Below are positions 63,874 through 64,000 of a stretch of 64,000 nt of DNA, one piece after another. The DNA comes from Mycobacterium marinum (GTDB taxonomy: Bacteria; Actinomycetota; Actinomycetes; Mycobacteriales; Mycobacteriaceae). Positions within the stretch are counted from its first letter, which is position 1. Each line of letters starts with the position of its first letter. The stretch is taken from contig NZ_CP024190.1 in assembly GCF_003391395.1 (NCBI RefSeq), positions 5,642,001-5,706,000 on the forward strand, in the 5' to 3' direction. The notes under the pieces were generated by a model that saw only the letters and a list, made by a program, of their open reading frames with translations, made no database searches and was not told the origin of the DNA. The translations under genes and the position numbers were made by a program.

Positions 63874-64000
63874 TGGCCGGCAACACCCCGCGCGGCATTC
63901 GGAAACGCCTCAACGCTGCCGGGGAGCCCCGCTATCAAGTCCGCTATCTGATCCGTGACCCCGACGCCCCATCCGGCTGGGTCGAAACGTCCGCGACGTT
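63873..64000 (+). CDS. int: tyrosine integrase, N-terminal end only
   Basis: The first 42 codons of an open frame to the window edge: MAGNTPRGIRKRLNAAGEPR, then YQVRYLIRDPDAPSGW, which resembles the arm-binding N-terminus of tyrosine integrases. The catalytic residues are outside the window. Overlap with xis and position support the call. Confidence 0.8.
   Translation, partial: MAGNTPRGIRKRLNAAGEPRYQVRYLIRDPDAPSGWVETSAT

Larger units (their letters stand above)
46188..64000. mobile_element. integrative and conjugative element of the AICE type, right end outside the window
   Basis: The left end is a tRNA-Phe 3' fragment. A rolling-circle Rep follows it. At the other side lie a Nudix protein, a GntR regulator, an FtsK-type translocase, an excisionase and the start of a tyrosine integrase. 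This set matches pSAM2-type elements of actinomycetes, which move as double-stranded DNA with one FtsK-like protein. pMEA100, pMEA300 and pSE211 are AICEs known to use tRNA-Phe. Cargo between 48.9 and 60.1 kb is defence-like. The integrase direction and the tRNA fragment predict an intact tRNA-Phe gene to the right of 64,000. Confidence 0.85.

Overview
The window looks like the chromosome of a pigmented, probably slow-growing Mycobacterium. It is GC-rich and carries a short PE protein, a PE_PGRS protein, an MmpL transporter, an F420-type LLM oxidoreductase and a complete carotenoid cluster with the split lycopene cyclase CrtYc/CrtYd. An ansP-type permease and metH lie within 11 kb of each other; as I recall, these are neighbours in M. 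tuberculosis too. The species cannot be fixed from the sequence alone.

Layout. 1-4.1 kb: the cut end of a sensor kinase, a pyruvate-dehydrogenase E1-alpha-like protein with degraded cofactor motifs, an MFS transporter and an orphan PE gene. 4.2-15.8 kb: a catabolic island for an unidentified acid. It has a CoA ligase, two acyl-CoA dehydrogenases, an enoyl-CoA hydratase, a thiolase, a CoA-transferase, a ferredoxin, an LLM flavin enzyme, a two-subunit B12-dependent acyl-CoA mutase and its MeaB chaperone. Its two divergent promoters share GAGAA/TTCTC palindromes. 15.9-19.8 kb: a methyltransferase, a VanX-like dipeptidase, a histidine-rich repeat protein, a secreted tandem CBM2 protein and two small membrane proteins. 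20-28.4 kb: crtE-crtI-crtB-crtYc-crtYd-mmpL-marR with convergent idi2. 28.5-32.5 kb: a RES/Xre-type toxin-antitoxin pair, an AnsP-type permease, a small membrane protein and a P-loop ATPase. 32.6-36.9 kb: an SDR, an acetoacetate-decarboxylase-like protein and two paralogous amidohydrolases in one operon. 37.2-45.8 kb: PE_PGRS, cspA, a DEAD-box helicase and metH.

From 46,188 to beyond the right edge lies an actinomycete integrative and conjugative element (AICE). Its left end is a 46-bp 3' fragment of tRNA-Phe. It carries a rolling-circle Rep, and at the other end the pSAM2-like set of Nudix protein, GntR regulator, FtsK-type transfer protein, excisionase and the start of a tyrosine integrase. 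Its cargo is defence-like: an AbiE-like pair, a small predicted nuclease, a type I restriction system ordered R-S-(GIY-YIG)-M, and an AT-richer two-gene unit of a ParA-like ATPase with an abutting SIR2-domain protein. That last pair is the best candidate for an undescribed system.

Many starts were moved inward from the longest open frame because of ribosome binding sites or because a TANNNT -10 box sits 6-7 bases before the start codon (leaderless mRNA, common in mycobacteria).
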